Positions 16,967-25,127 of a stretch of 64,000 nucleotides of DNA are shown in pieces. This DNA comes from Faeciplasma sp048393055 (GTDB taxonomy: Bacteria > Bacillota > Clostridia > Oscillospirales > Ruminococcaceae). Position numbers and translations under genes: made by a program. The notes below the pieces were generated by a model, which was given only the letters and a program-made list of their open reading frames with translations, searched no databases and was not told the origin of the DNA. The stretch is from positions 124,001 through 188,000 of the forward strand of contig DBFJJS010000012.1 in NCBI GenBank assembly GCA_048393055.1. The letters run 5' to 3'. The stretch's first letter is position 1, and every line of letters starts with the position of its first letter.

Positions 16967-18175
16967 TCAGTCAGTCTGACCTATTGCTCTTTCCGGCTTA
17001 TACCTTTTTACCGAGTTTTCGTTTACTTCAACGGTGTACTCGGCTAGGGTGCTGTTGATAAGAGAGGTATAATCGCTGTCAAAGAGAGCATAAAGGAAGG
17101 TATCACGGTTTTCCTCGTATATATCGTCCCTTTCAAGAATATCGAGCTTCTGGACAAGGTAGATATTCAGGTCGTCCTGGACAAGCCCGAAGGTTCCGGT
17201 ATCGACATTTTCAAAGACATAGTTTACGAACTTTTCGCTGGGGTTGGTATCCTCGATGTAAATGATGACCTCGTTCGGGTATTCCTCTTCCTCTGTTTCC
17301 CCGTCCTCAATCTCAGGAAGATCCTCCTTCACATTTGACTCATCGGAAGTCTCGTCAGTGGTTTCGTCAGCCGCTTCGCCTGCCGTCTCGTCGGCAGTCT
17401 CATCAGCCGTTTCATCCTCAGAGGAATCCGCTGCCTCTTCTTCCGCCTCCTGCTGGGCAAGGATTTCGTCGTACTCGCTTATAAGGTCGTCCATCTCCTC
17501 GCCGGCTTCCGCCCTGTCAAGATAGGACTGCGCAAGCTCCAGAGCGTCGTTGAGCCTTTCGGAATCAACCGCGTCGTTTACGTCGTCTGCATACGGGAAG
17601 GTCATGTATTTAATTCTTGCGTAGTTGTCCTCAAGGAAGCCCTGAATGTCCTCCTCGGTAGTCCCGTTAAGACCGCCTACCTCATAGTAGGCGTTGAATA
17701 CCATTTCCTCTTTTATTTCAGAGGTGATAACCTTTTCGACGGTGGCTTTTGATATTCCCGCCTTCTCAAGCGCAGAGGAGCCGCTTGACCAGAGGTTGTC
17801 CACCTGTGCGTCTATAAGAGCCTGGTCGTCCTCTGTAAGCTCAAGACCCAGCTCGTCGAACAGCCGCTCTACTACGACGTACTGCTCGCACATATCAAGC
17901 GCGTACTCATTGACGTATTCGCGCACGGTCTGATCACCAATGGTATCGTCGAGGTAAGACATGCCGTAAAACATGTAATAGTAATAGTTTTGATCTTCTG
18001 CGGCAAGCTCATAGCCTGCCGACGTATATCCCTGAGACTGATAGTATATATACAGCCCGCTGTTTACTGTTTCATTGTCGACCCTGACTATCCACGATGT
18101 GTCGCCGCATGCCGTCATCGACAGGACAATTACCGCAGCCATGAGAACTGCCAAAAATCTTTTGATTACTCTCAT
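16967..18175 (-). CDS. Foldase-like lipoprotein (SurA/PrsA-type) with an acidic repeat insertion
   Basis: The 402-residue protein has a lipoprotein signal ending in SMTAC-G (Cys23). It then has a helical N-terminal half like SurA/PrsA chaperone domains (conserved YGMSYLDDTIGDQTVREYVNEYA and an ELGLELTEDD turn). The following segment starts like a parvulin domain (ARIKYMTFPY, then DALELAQSYLDRAEAGEEMDDLISEYDE). It is then interrupted by about 60 acidic residues with DETADETADE-type repeats. It resumes as the parvulin C-terminal half (SEKFVNYVFENVDTGTFGLVQDDLNIYLVQKLD). The middle of the parvulin active site is not recognisable, so isomerase activity is doubtful and a holdase role is more likely. 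AAAGAAAGGATC precedes the ATG. Its promoter is at 18238-18266. Confidence 0.75.
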   Translation of the reverse strand: MRVIKRFLAVLMAAVIVLSMTACGDTSWIVRVDNETVNSGLYIYYQSQGYTSAGYELAAEDQNYYYYMFYGMSYLDDTIGDQTVREYVNEYALDMCEQYVVVERLFDELGLELTEDDQALIDAQVDNLWSSGSSALEKAGISKATVEKVITSEIKEEMVFNAYYEVGGLNGTTEEDIQGFLEDNYARIKYMTFPYADDVNDAVDSERLNDALELAQSYLDRAEAGEEMDDLISEYDEILAQQEAEEEAADSSEDETADETADETAGEAADETTDETSDESNVKEDLPEIEDGETEEEEYPNEVIIYIEDTNPSEKFVNYVFENVDTGTFGLVQDDLNIYLVQKLDILERDDIYEENRDTFLYALFDSDYTSLINSTLAEYTVEVNENSVKRYKPERAIGQTD

Positions 18176-18237
18176 TATTATGATCCTTTCTTTTGAAAGA
18201 TGCTGTTAACAATATTAATGCCTACAGATACCACAGT

Positions 18238-18266
18238 ATTATACATCATTTTTCAGAGGTTGTCTA
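18238..18266 (-). promoter_or_regulatory. Promoter for the foldase-like lipoprotein
   Basis: On the minus strand TAGACA (18266-18261), 17 bp, and a perfect TATAAT (18243-18238). Confidence 0.7.
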
Positions 18267-18291
18267 CTGTTTTTTTTATCAGATACGGCTG

Positions 18292-19128
18292 TTATTGTTC
18301 GATAGAGCCCGTATCGTCTGTTTGCCCGGCTGTATCGTCGGGCTTGTTTTCGCCGTAGGTAGAGATATACGCCCTTTCGATAATGATGTCGCCTGCGGGC
18401 TGGGAGCTTTCAAGGACGTCTGAGGAAAGTATCGTTTCAAAGGTATCCCATCCGTCGTAGACCTGCGCAAAAATAGTATACTCACCGACAAAGTTTGGTA
18501 TTCCGCCTTTTTCGGCAAAGACTGAGCCGAGGCTTTCTCCGTAGGAGCGCTTTAGCGCCTCCTCAGCCATATATGCGTCGTCGATATCGTTTATAAACAG
18601 AAAGGTGGAGCCTGCGTAATTTTTCTGGAACGGCCAGATTCCCGACGTCCCGACAAACGACGCCAGCGAGCCCTTTATCGGCCATAGGCAGTCTGAAACC
18701 TCGGCTTCGAGGTAATTAAGGTCGGAATCCTCCGTTTCCGCAGCGGCAGGGTCTGCGGACTTTGTGCCTCCCAAAGCATAGGCAGAATCTACCACCGCGC
18801 AGAAGTATGTCCCGTCGTAATAGCCGGAGTTGACAAGGTCGGTAAAGTATGCGCAGTAATTTGGCGCGTATTCCGGATACATGACCGCCTTTACAGTGCC
18901 GACGTTCGTTTCAAATACTACTACCGGCGCAGAATCGTCAGGGGTTTCAAGCTGGGCAAAGTAAATTTCATCTGGTATCCCGGGCTTTCTCGCCCCGGCA
19001 AGCCATATTATTATAACAAAAAGAATGATTATGAAAATCGCTACCAGAGATATACCGAGATATCTTGTAAACGCACGCGACCTCAGTGGGTTTTTCATTT
19101 TATTTGGATTGTGAGAAATCTGTGACAT
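18292..19128 (-). CDS. Membrane-anchored cyclophilin-type peptidyl-prolyl isomerase
   Basis: The 278-residue product has an N-terminal membrane anchor (about 26-48) and an extracytoplasmic domain beginning VVVFETNVGTVKAVMYPEYAPNYCAYFTDLVNSGYYDGTYF, the cyclophilin pattern. The usual FHRV segment reads FCAVVDS and the QFFI block reads STFLFIN, so the active site is altered: the catalytic Arg of FHRV is missing, and activity is likely reduced. A DDTAGQTDDTG tail follows. It is the last gene of the cysteine T-box operon, 12 bp after the DUF3267 gene. Confidence 0.75.
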   Translation of the reverse strand: MSQISHNPNKMKNPLRSRAFTRYLGISLVAIFIIILFVIIIWLAGARKPGIPDEIYFAQLETPDDSAPVVVFETNVGTVKAVMYPEYAPNYCAYFTDLVNSGYYDGTYFCAVVDSAYALGGTKSADPAAAETEDSDLNYLEAEVSDCLWPIKGSLASFVGTSGIWPFQKNYAGSTFLFINDIDDAYMAEEALKRSYGESLGSVFAEKGGIPNFVGEYTIFAQVYDGWDTFETILSSDVLESSQPAGDIIIERAYISTYGENKPDDTAGQTDDTGSIEQ

Positions 19129-19140
19129 TTTCAGCCTTCC

Positions 19141-19725
19141 TTATTTTTTGGGGATGTACCAGTATGAATGGGTTTCGTATAAATATGTTCTTGAGCCCTT
19201 TGGCATCTGGGTGAGTGCGTTGAATACGTTCATGTAATCTCCCGCGCCCATGCCTGTGCACAACGCGCCCATAACGCCTAAAAAGATGAGGTTCGGGAGT
19301 ATCAGAAACAATATATACGGGATAAATCCGAACACTATATTCGGCAAAAGCCCCATTATGATAAAGCGCAGCTTGCTCATATCCTCGCTGCCGGTGACAA
19401 AGAGCATTCCCTGCTTTAAATTTGTGTACAGATAGACGGTTTTCTTAAAGCATACGGCGTGCAGAAGCTCATGCGGGAATAAAGTCAGAATCGACAGAGC
19501 CACGCCGAGAAAAAGCTGCAAAATCTTCGGCAGGGTGCGCTCCATGTCCGCTCTTATAAAGAATACTATGATAAGCGCAACCGTAATGACAAAGCTGACA
19601 ATGTTCATTATAACGGCGAGTTTGTCCAGCTCCGGCTCTTTAAACATGACCGCCCCGCTTTTGTGCTCCTCACAGGGTATGTCCTTTGGGTTTCCTGAGT
19701 ATTTGCCCATGTATACAAGCTTCAT
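19141..19725 (-). CDS. DUF3267 integral membrane protein with HExxH motif
   Basis: The 194-residue protein has four or so hydrophobic segments and the zinc-protease-like HELLHAV (about 85-91) at the end of the second, the hallmark of DUF3267 (distantly like site-2-protease membrane peptidases). The following GLLPNIVFGFIPYILFL and MNVFNALTQMPKGS loops fit the family. Substrates are unknown. It is 15 bp downstream of cysS and 12 bp upstream of the cyclophilin gene, with GCGGAGGAAG as ribosome site, so it is co-transcribed under the T-box. Confidence 0.8.
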   Translation of the reverse strand: MKLVYMGKYSGNPKDIPCEEHKSGAVMFKEPELDKLAVIMNIVSFVITVALIIVFFIRADMERTLPKILQLFLGVALSILTLFPHELLHAVCFKKTVYLYTNLKQGMLFVTGSEDMSKLRFIIMGLLPNIVFGFIPYILFLILPNLIFLGVMGALCTGMGAGDYMNVFNALTQMPKGSRTYLYETHSYWYIPKK

Positions 19726-19740
19726 GTCTTCCTCCGCTTA

Positions 19741-21165
19741 TTATCCCTTGGAGGACGGCTTTATAACCGTTCCCTGCCTTGTTTCCTCGATTGTGTAGCC
19801 AAGCTCTGCTATTTTATCTCTTATAGAGTCGGCAAGCGCAAAGTCCTTTTTTATGCGCGCCGCCTTTCTTTCCTCTGCAAGTCTTAGCACCTCCTGCGGA
19901 ATGTCGGAGCTGTCCTCTTTTGAGCCTTTGCTCAGCTTGGAGGCGTTTTCTATAAGGCTTAGCCCCAGCACACGGTCAAAGTCCTTTATAAGCGCGAGCT
20001 TTGTCGCACCGTCCACATCGGATTTCAGGACGTTGTAAAGGGCTGTTATTGCAAGCGAGGTGTTCAGGTCGTTGTCCATCGCCTCGGTAAAGTCCTTTTT
20101 AAGAAGCTCGAACTTTTCCTTATCCGCCTCGCCTTCGCTCCCGATAAGAGGGGCGATCCTTGCTATAAGCTTTGAGTAGGCGGTGGCGGCGTTGTCGAGG
20201 CTGTCAAACGAGAACACCAGCGATCTGCGGTAGTGCGAGTGCAGGCAGAAGAAGCGGTAAACTATCGGGTTGTAGCCCTTTTGCTCAAGAAGCGATACGG
20301 TCAAAAACTCCCCTTTGGATTTGCTCATCTTTCCGCTGTCGGTGTTTAAGTGGTGGACATGGAACCAGTGAGAGCACCAGCTGTGCCCCAGATATGCCTC
20401 CGACTGTGCTATCTCGTTGGTGTGATGCGGGAAAGCGTTGTCTATTCCTCCGCAGTGCAAATCAAGGTATTCGCCGTTGTTTTTAAGGCTTATGCAGGAG
20501 CATTCGATATGCCATCCGGGATAACCAAGCCCCCATGGGGAGTCCCATTTAAGCTCCTGGTCCTCGAACTTTGACTTTGTGAACCACAAAACAAAATCGG
20601 TTTTGTTTTTCTTGTTCCCGTCCGCCTCTACGCCTTCCCTTACGCCTACCGCAAGGTCGTCCTCGTCAAAGTCGTTAAAAACGTAATATCTGTCGAGCTT
20701 TGAGGTGTCGAAGTATACGTTTCCGCCCGCCTCGTAGGCGTATCCCTTTTCCAAAAGGGAGCTTATCACATTAATGAACTCGCCGATGTACGAGGTCGCA
20801 GGGACTACGGTTTTCGGTATTGCGATATTCAGCTTTTTGCAGTCGGAAAAGAACGCGTCTGTATAGAACTTTGCGATCTCCATGACGGTCTTGTGCTCGC
20901 GCTTTGCGCCCTTGAGCATTTTATCGTCGCCGGTGTCGCCGTCGCTTGTGAGGTGTCCCACGTCGGTTATGTTCATAACCCTGTTTACATCGTAGCCGGA
21001 ATATAAAAGGTATTTTTCAAGTATGTCCTCCATTATATATGTGCGCAGGTTTCCTATGTGCGCAAAGTGATAAACGGTAGGACCGCAGGTGTACATCTCC
21101 ACATGACCGGACATGTGGGTGGAAAATTCGTCCTTTGACCTTGTCAGAGTGTTGTATAGCTTCAT
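19741..21165 (-). CDS. cysS: Cysteinyl-tRNA synthetase
   Basis: The 474-residue enzyme attaches cysteine to tRNA-Cys. It shows zinc ligand Cys27 in CGPTVYHFAHIGN with the HIGH-like HIGN at 36-39, the WHIECS block, HHTNEIAQSEA, and the KMSKS loop as GKMSKSKGEF. The C-terminal DALR-like region with LAEERKAARIKKDFALADSIRD is present. It follows cysE by 18 bp, and both lie under the same cysteine-specifier T-box, so the cell raises both cysteine synthesis and charging when tRNA-Cys is uncharged. Confidence 0.97.
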   Translation of the reverse strand: MKLYNTLTRSKDEFSTHMSGHVEMYTCGPTVYHFAHIGNLRTYIMEDILEKYLLYSGYDVNRVMNITDVGHLTSDGDTGDDKMLKGAKREHKTVMEIAKFYTDAFFSDCKKLNIAIPKTVVPATSYIGEFINVISSLLEKGYAYEAGGNVYFDTSKLDRYYVFNDFDEDDLAVGVREGVEADGNKKNKTDFVLWFTKSKFEDQELKWDSPWGLGYPGWHIECSCISLKNNGEYLDLHCGGIDNAFPHHTNEIAQSEAYLGHSWCSHWFHVHHLNTDSGKMSKSKGEFLTVSLLEQKGYNPIVYRFFCLHSHYRRSLVFSFDSLDNAATAYSKLIARIAPLIGSEGEADKEKFELLKKDFTEAMDNDLNTSLAITALYNVLKSDVDGATKLALIKDFDRVLGLSLIENASKLSKGSKEDSSDIPQEVLRLAEERKAARIKKDFALADSIRDKIAELGYTIEETRQGTVIKPSSKG

Positions 21166-21183
21166 GTTAACATCCTTTCGGGT

Positions 21184-21837
21184 TTATTTTTTCTCAAGCT
21201 TTCCGACGCGCTTTTCAAGAGCGTCTATTTTGGCAAGCTGCCTGCAAAGCTCCTGCGAAACAGGGTCGGGAATGTGTATCTGGTCGAGGTCGTCGTTTAC
21301 TCTCACGCCGTCCCGCTTGACAACTCTTGCAGGCGCGCCTACGGCGGTGCAGTTGTCGGGAATTTCGTTCAGGACGACGGCGTTTGCCGCTATTTTTACG
21401 TTGTTGCCTATCTTAAACGGTCCCAAGACCTTCGCGCCGCAGCCCACCATGACGTTGTTTCCGAGAGTCGGGTGCCTTTTTCCCTTGTCCTTGCCGTTTC
21501 CTCCGAGCGTTACTCCTTGATACAAAAGGCAATCGTCGCCTATTATTGTGGTCTCGCCTATAACGACCCCGCTCCCATGGTCGATAAACAGTCGCTTGCC
21601 TATTTGCGCACCGGGGTGTATCTCTATTCCGGTTAAAAATCTTCCGAAGGCGGACAGCACCCTTGCAGCCGTATACATTTTATTTTTATAAAGCTTGTGG
21701 GACGCCCTGTAAATAAGCACGGCGTGAAGCCCGGAATAGGTCAAAAGTATCTCAATAGCATTTTTCGCGGCGGGGTCTCTCTTTTTTACAAGAGCTATCT
21801 CGTCGTTTACAGCCTTTATTGCGTCAGATATACTCAT
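21184..21837 (-). CDS. cysE: Serine O-acetyltransferase
   Basis: The 217-residue protein has an N-terminal helical region and a left-handed beta-helix of hexapeptide repeats (IEIHPGAQIGKRLFIDHGSGVVIGETTIIGDDCLLYQGVTLGG), with the catalytic His in DHGSG and GGNGKDKGKRHPTLGNN. It acetylates serine with acetyl-CoA, the committed step to cysteine. It is first in the operon behind the T-box; AAGGATAT precedes the ATG. A C-terminal extension with a short coiled coil (LAKIDALEKRVGKLEKK) is seen in many Firmicutes homologues. Confidence 0.95.
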   Translation of the reverse strand: MSISDAIKAVNDEIALVKKRDPAAKNAIEILLTYSGLHAVLIYRASHKLYKNKMYTAARVLSAFGRFLTGIEIHPGAQIGKRLFIDHGSGVVIGETTIIGDDCLLYQGVTLGGNGKDKGKRHPTLGNNVMVGCGAKVLGPFKIGNNVKIAANAVVLNEIPDNCTAVGAPARVVKRDGVRVNDDLDQIHIPDPVSQELCRQLAKIDALEKRVGKLEKK

Positions 21838-21873
21838 ATATCCTTGCCCTCCCTATTAATTATAACCGATAAG

Positions 21874-22110
21874 CGGCGAAACAAAAAAGCCCCTGCCCAA
21901 GCTGATGTGCTCAGGAGGCGGCGTAAGCTGCGGTTCCACTCCGATTTATAACTTTTGCTGCCTTAACGCGGCATATACGCGGCGAAATACTTGTTTTCCT
22001 CCGCCGAGCTCCCGGATGCACTTCACGCCTGACTCCCTTGGGCTTTCACCGTCCGCCCGCTCTCTGAAGGAAGCGATAAACGCTACTCTATCCGTTCAGC
22101 GCTTTTTACA
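21874..22110 (-). promoter_or_regulatory. T-box riboswitch, cysteine specifier, controlling cysE-cysS-DUF3267-cyclophilin
   Basis: The minus-strand leader carries the T-box core GGAGTGGAACCGCAGC (21942-21927), which pairs with the tRNA acceptor end. The stem I landmarks are AGAGAGC at the base, GGTGAAAGCC, and a specifier region AAGTGCATCCGGGAGC. The codon TGC (22020-22018) in the specifier bulge reads cysteine, matching the two downstream genes. The terminator is GCC-CCTG/CAGGAGGC with one bulged A (about 21915-21889), followed by T6. Uncharged tRNA-Cys should stabilise the antiterminator. Confidence 0.9.
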
Positions 22111-22118
22111 CACTATGC

Positions 22119-22147
22119 AGTATATCACCTTAATGTGAATATTGCAA
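22119..22147 (-). promoter_or_regulatory. Promoter for the T-box operon
   Basis: On the minus strand TTGCAA (22147-22142), 17 bp, and TATACT (22124-22119), just upstream of the T-box leader. Confidence 0.65.
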
Positions 22148-22167
22148 GTGCGTTATTAAATGTTTGG

Positions 22168-22196
22168 TTGAAAAACACAGGCGCATGTGGTATGAT
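22168..22196 (+). promoter_or_regulatory. Promoter for the metallophosphoesterase unit
   Basis: TTGAAA (22168-22173), 17 bp, and TATGAT (22191-22196). It is divergent from the T-box promoter. Confidence 0.65.
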
Positions 22197-22232
22197 AAAT
22201 AAAAATATGCAGCTTATAAGGAGCACGGCTTT

Positions 22233-22328
22233 ATGGCTTTCAGCGGTTGCCGCCGATTTCGCCTCGCAAAACAAGCCGCAATCCCCACAGAAAGGAAGCT
22301 TTTGCTGACGCAAAGGCAATGGTCATAA
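22233..22328 (+). CDS. Possible 31-codon leader ORF
   Basis: An ATG at 22233 has a good ribosome site (AAGGAG, 9 bp spacing) and opens a 31-codon frame that is rich in Arg, Lys and Gln (MAFSGCRRFR start). It ends with TAA at 22326-22328, two bases before the ATG of the metallophosphoesterase at 22331. This close spacing suggests translational coupling. It is too short to be sure it is made. An alternative is that it is only a leader that carries ribosomes to the weaker downstream start. Confidence 0.4.
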   Translation: MAFSGCRRFRLAKQAAIPTERKLLLTQRQWS

Positions 22329-22330
22329 TT

Positions 22331-23158
22331 ATGAAGAAAGCTTACATGTTCGCGGCCGCCGCGGTTATGGCGGCGCTCGCATATCTTCTTTGGCAGAATA
22401 ACGATATTGAAGTGACACGTTATTTTTATACAAGCAACAAAATAGGAGGAGGGCTGGACGGGTTTAAGATAGTTCACCTGTCCGACCTGCATGGAAAGAG
22501 CTTCGGAAGGCGCAACCACAGGCTTTTAACGAATATAGAGCGCGAACAGCCCGACATAATCGTAATATCGGGGGACATATGCGACGAGTGGCACGGCAGT
22601 GAGGGAATTGACACGGCTATAGAGCTTGTCGCACAGGCGTCGAGAATAGCGCCGGTTTACTACGCCGCCGGAAATCATGAGTACGCGCTCTCTTCGAAGG
22701 ACAGAAAAAGGCTTTTCTTAGGCATTTCCGACGCCGGAGGGGTAATACTTGAAAACGACAGGGTGGAGCTTGATATAAAAGGCGAAAAGCTTTATATCTG
22801 CGGTATGGCGGACCGCGGCGCTTCCCTTGCTGCGCTCGAGTCCATGCTTGATAAAACCTCGGACGGACTGGCGCTTTTGATAGCCCACCGCCCGCAGTAT
22901 GCCGAGAGCTACGCCTTTGCAGGCGCGGACCTGAGCTTCTGCGGTCATGCTCACGGCGGACAGCTCAGGCTGCCGTTCATAGGGGGGCTTTACGCGCCTG
23001 ACCAGGGCCTTTTTCCAAAGCTTACCGAGGGGATGAATTACTTTGGTGAAAGCGCGACGGTAATAAGCCGCGGACTCGGCGGCAGCAGATTCCCGTTCAG
23101 GATAAACAACCGGCCTGAGCTTGTCAGCGTTACCCTTTGCCGTTCTTTTGTAGATTAG
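22331..23158 (+). CDS. Membrane-anchored metallophosphoesterase (YkuE-like)
   Basis: I choose ATG 22331 (MKKAYMFAAAAVMAAL, 275 aa); a longer in-frame version would start at TTG 22247 and overlap the candidate leader ORF. The N-terminal hydrophobic segment (about 4-21) anchors or exports it. The calcineurin-like metal site is complete: HLSDLHG (49-55), ISGDICDEW (79-87), AAGNHEYA (112-119), IAHRP and GHAHGGQLRLP. The family includes UDP-diacylglucosamine pyrophosphatase-like and lipid- or phosphodiester-cleaving enzymes. The substrate is not evident. Its own ribosome site (AAAGG at about 12 bases) is weak. Confidence 0.85.
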   Translation: MKKAYMFAAAAVMAALAYLLWQNNDIEVTRYFYTSNKIGGGLDGFKIVHLSDLHGKSFGRRNHRLLTNIEREQPDIIVISGDICDEWHGSEGIDTAIELVAQASRIAPVYYAAGNHEYALSSKDRKRLFLGISDAGGVILENDRVELDIKGEKLYICGMADRGASLAALESMLDKTSDGLALLIAHRPQYAESYAFAGADLSFCGHAHGGQLRLPFIGGLYAPDQGLFPKLTEGMNYFGESATVISRGLGGSRFPFRINNRPELVSVTLCRSFVD

Positions 23159-23194
23159 CACCAAACCGCAGTGCGCGTTTGAAATAATTTTGGA

Positions 23195-23223
23195 TTGACA
23201 CTTCGCCGCAAATATGTTAAAGT
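23195..23223 (+). promoter_or_regulatory. Candidate promoter for ACT protein-hom
   Basis: TTGACA (23195-23200), 17 bp, and TAAAGT (23218-23223). The -35 is perfect but the -10 is weak. Confidence 0.5.
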
Positions 23224-23291
23224 GTTCTCATGACAAATACATTTGTTTTTGCAGCGTATACTAAGACAAATATTTCGGAGGGTAATTACAG

Positions 23292-23729
23292 ATGGCAGAA
23301 AAGTTTGTTGTAGTAAGAGCTGATGTTTTGCCGGAGGTCATCCTGAAGGTCATTGAGGCTAAAAGACTTATTGCATTGGGTGAGAGCAAGACCTCGACTC
23401 AGGCGTGCAGGGCGGTCGGAATTTCCCGCAGCGCGTTTTACAAATACAAGGACTGCGCGTTTATGTACAACGAGGACACCAATTCGGGAATAGTCACATA
23501 TTATTTTACACTCAGGGATAAGGCGGGCGTGTTCAGCGAGGTGCTTGCGTGTCTTTACAGCAACGGCGCAAATATCCTCACCATAAATCAGAATATCCCC
23601 ATAGATTCAGCGGCCACAGCTACGGTAACGGTCAGGTTTGAAGCGACAGGCGGGGATTTCGAGAGCGTCAGGGAGGAGCTTTCCTCGATTAACGGCGTTG
23701 TAAAGGTGTCCGCAGCCTACGGAAAGTAA
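23292..23729 (+). CDS. ACT-domain protein, UPF0735/PheB family
   Basis: The 145-residue protein has an N-terminal helix-turn-helix-like segment (about 33-56, TSTQACRAVGISRSAFYKYKD). A C-terminal ACT domain (about 66-142, YYFTLRDKAGVFSEVLACLYSNGANILTINQNIP) follows. This is the arrangement of the UPF0735 family, once named PheB. ACT domains usually bind amino acids, and family members often sit next to homoserine dehydrogenase, as here, 21 bp upstream of hom. A regulatory role in the threonine/methionine branch is plausible but unproven; the helix-turn-helix could bind DNA. Confidence 0.88.
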   Translation: MAEKFVVVRADVLPEVILKVIEAKRLIALGESKTSTQACRAVGISRSAFYKYKDCAFMYNEDTNSGIVTYYFTLRDKAGVFSEVLACLYSNGANILTINQNIPIDSAATATVTVRFEATGGDFESVREELSSINGVVKVSAAYGK

Positions 23730-23750
23730 TATTTTTAGGGGGAGCATTTT

Positions 23751-24995
23751 ATGCCGGCGGTGAAAATAGCTGTTATGGGCTTCGGCGTTGTCGGTTCGGG
23801 AACGGTGGAGCTGTTTTATAAAAATAAGGATATAATCGAAAAACACTGCGGAAAAAGCGTAGATATCAAGTATATTCTCGATCTGCGCGACTTTCCGGAC
23901 AGTCCGTACAGGGATAAGCTGACAAAAAACTTCGAGGACATTTTAAGCGACCCCGAGGTAAGCGTCGTCGCGGAGCTTATGGGGGGAAAGACCTTTGCCT
24001 ACGACTATACCAAGCGGCTTCTTGGTGCGGGAAAAAGCGTCGTCACCTCAAATAAAGAGCTTGTGGCGGCGTACGGGGCGGAGCTTCTTAAGGTATCAAA
24101 GGAAAACGGCTGCAACTATTTATTTGAGGCAAGCGTCGGCGGGGGAATACCGATAATCCGCCCGCTTCATCAGTGCCTTGCCGCCAACAGATTCGAAAAG
24201 ATCGCGGGAATACTCAACGGCACTACAAACTATATACTGACAAAAATGATTTACGACCAGATGTCCTTCGACGAGGCGCTCAGCCAGGCGCAGGCATTAG
24301 GGTACGCGGAAAAGGACCCGACCGCCGACGTAGACGGTCACGACGCCACGAGAAAGCTCTGCATTTTGGGCTCTTTAGCGTTTGGAAGGCATATATATCC
24401 TAAGTATGTCCACTGCTCGGGAATAAGGAAGATAACCCTTGACGACGTTGAGTATGCGGAGGATGCGGGGTATGCCATAAAGCTCATTGGTCTGATAGAG
24501 AACACTCCGAGCGGGATTGTGGCAACTGTTTGCCCGAGGCTTGTAAGCGTAAACAATCCGCTCTCAAGCGTGAACGACGTTTTCAACGCCATCATGGTCA
24601 CAGGAGACGCCGTCGGCGACGTGCTGTTTTACGGAAGGGGAGCTGGAAAGCTTCCGACCGCGTCGGCAGTGGTGGCGGATATAATAGATGCTATAAAGCA
24701 CGACGGAGCGGATATCATCTCTTTAAACTGGGAAGACAGCGAGGACAGCAGCTTTATTCGTCCTTATAAGAGTGCGGAAGTCAGTGTGTACGCGCGGGTA
24801 TGTGCGCGCGACGTAGACAGTCTCAAGGCTTCCATTACCGGTATGTTCGGATACGTTGACTTCATTCCGAGGAAGCACCGCTCAAAAGACGAGCTTGCGT
24901 TTATTACTCCTGTGATGGTGGAGTCGGAAATAGATAAAAGGCTGAAGCTTTTGTCCCAGAGCGCGGAGCTTAAGAAAAAGATAAGGCTGTTATAA
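23751..24995 (+). CDS. hom: Homoserine dehydrogenase
   Basis: The 414-residue enzyme reduces aspartate semialdehyde to homoserine with NAD(P)H, the branch point to threonine and methionine. The Rossmann motif GFGVVGSG (about 10-17), the VVTSNKELVA catalytic-lysine region, GILNGTTNYIL and the DVDGHDATRKL block are present. A C-terminal ACT-like domain (YKSAEVSVYARVCARDVDSLKASI) is expected to mediate feedback by threonine. The ribosome site is AGGGGGAG. Together with lysC at 46 kb this supplies the aspartate-family pathway; lysC is not linked here. Confidence 0.95.
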   Translation: MPAVKIAVMGFGVVGSGTVELFYKNKDIIEKHCGKSVDIKYILDLRDFPDSPYRDKLTKNFEDILSDPEVSVVAELMGGKTFAYDYTKRLLGAGKSVVTSNKELVAAYGAELLKVSKENGCNYLFEASVGGGIPIIRPLHQCLAANRFEKIAGILNGTTNYILTKMIYDQMSFDEALSQAQALGYAEKDPTADVDGHDATRKLCILGSLAFGRHIYPKYVHCSGIRKITLDDVEYAEDAGYAIKLIGLIENTPSGIVATVCPRLVSVNNPLSSVNDVFNAIMVTGDAVGDVLFYGRGAGKLPTASAVVADIIDAIKHDGADIISLNWEDSEDSSFIRPYKSAEVSVYARVCARDVDSLKASITGMFGYVDFIPRKHRSKDELAFITPVMVESEIDKRLKLLSQSAELKKKIRLL

Positions 24996-25043
24996 ATTTA
25001 TTTTAAGACGTAAAATATTAATGTTTACAGCTGCATGTTTCTA

Positions 25044-25072
25044 TTGATACAGCTGCGCCCGTGTGGTATACT
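25044..25072 (+). promoter_or_regulatory. Promoter for the ABC transporter pair
   Basis: TTGATA (25044-25049), 17 bp, and TATACT (25067-25072). A short GCGGGC/GCCCGC hairpin (25084-25103) lies in the leader just after the start point. Confidence 0.65.
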
Positions 25073-25127
25073 TTTTATATCGCGCGGGCGCTTTTTTGCC
25101 CGCAACGGCTAATTAAGGGGGAGAAAA

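Noticed and set aside
25084..25103. Hairpin in the ABC operon leader
   Set aside because: Short GC stem with its T-run inside the loop; not convincing as a terminator or riboswitch.
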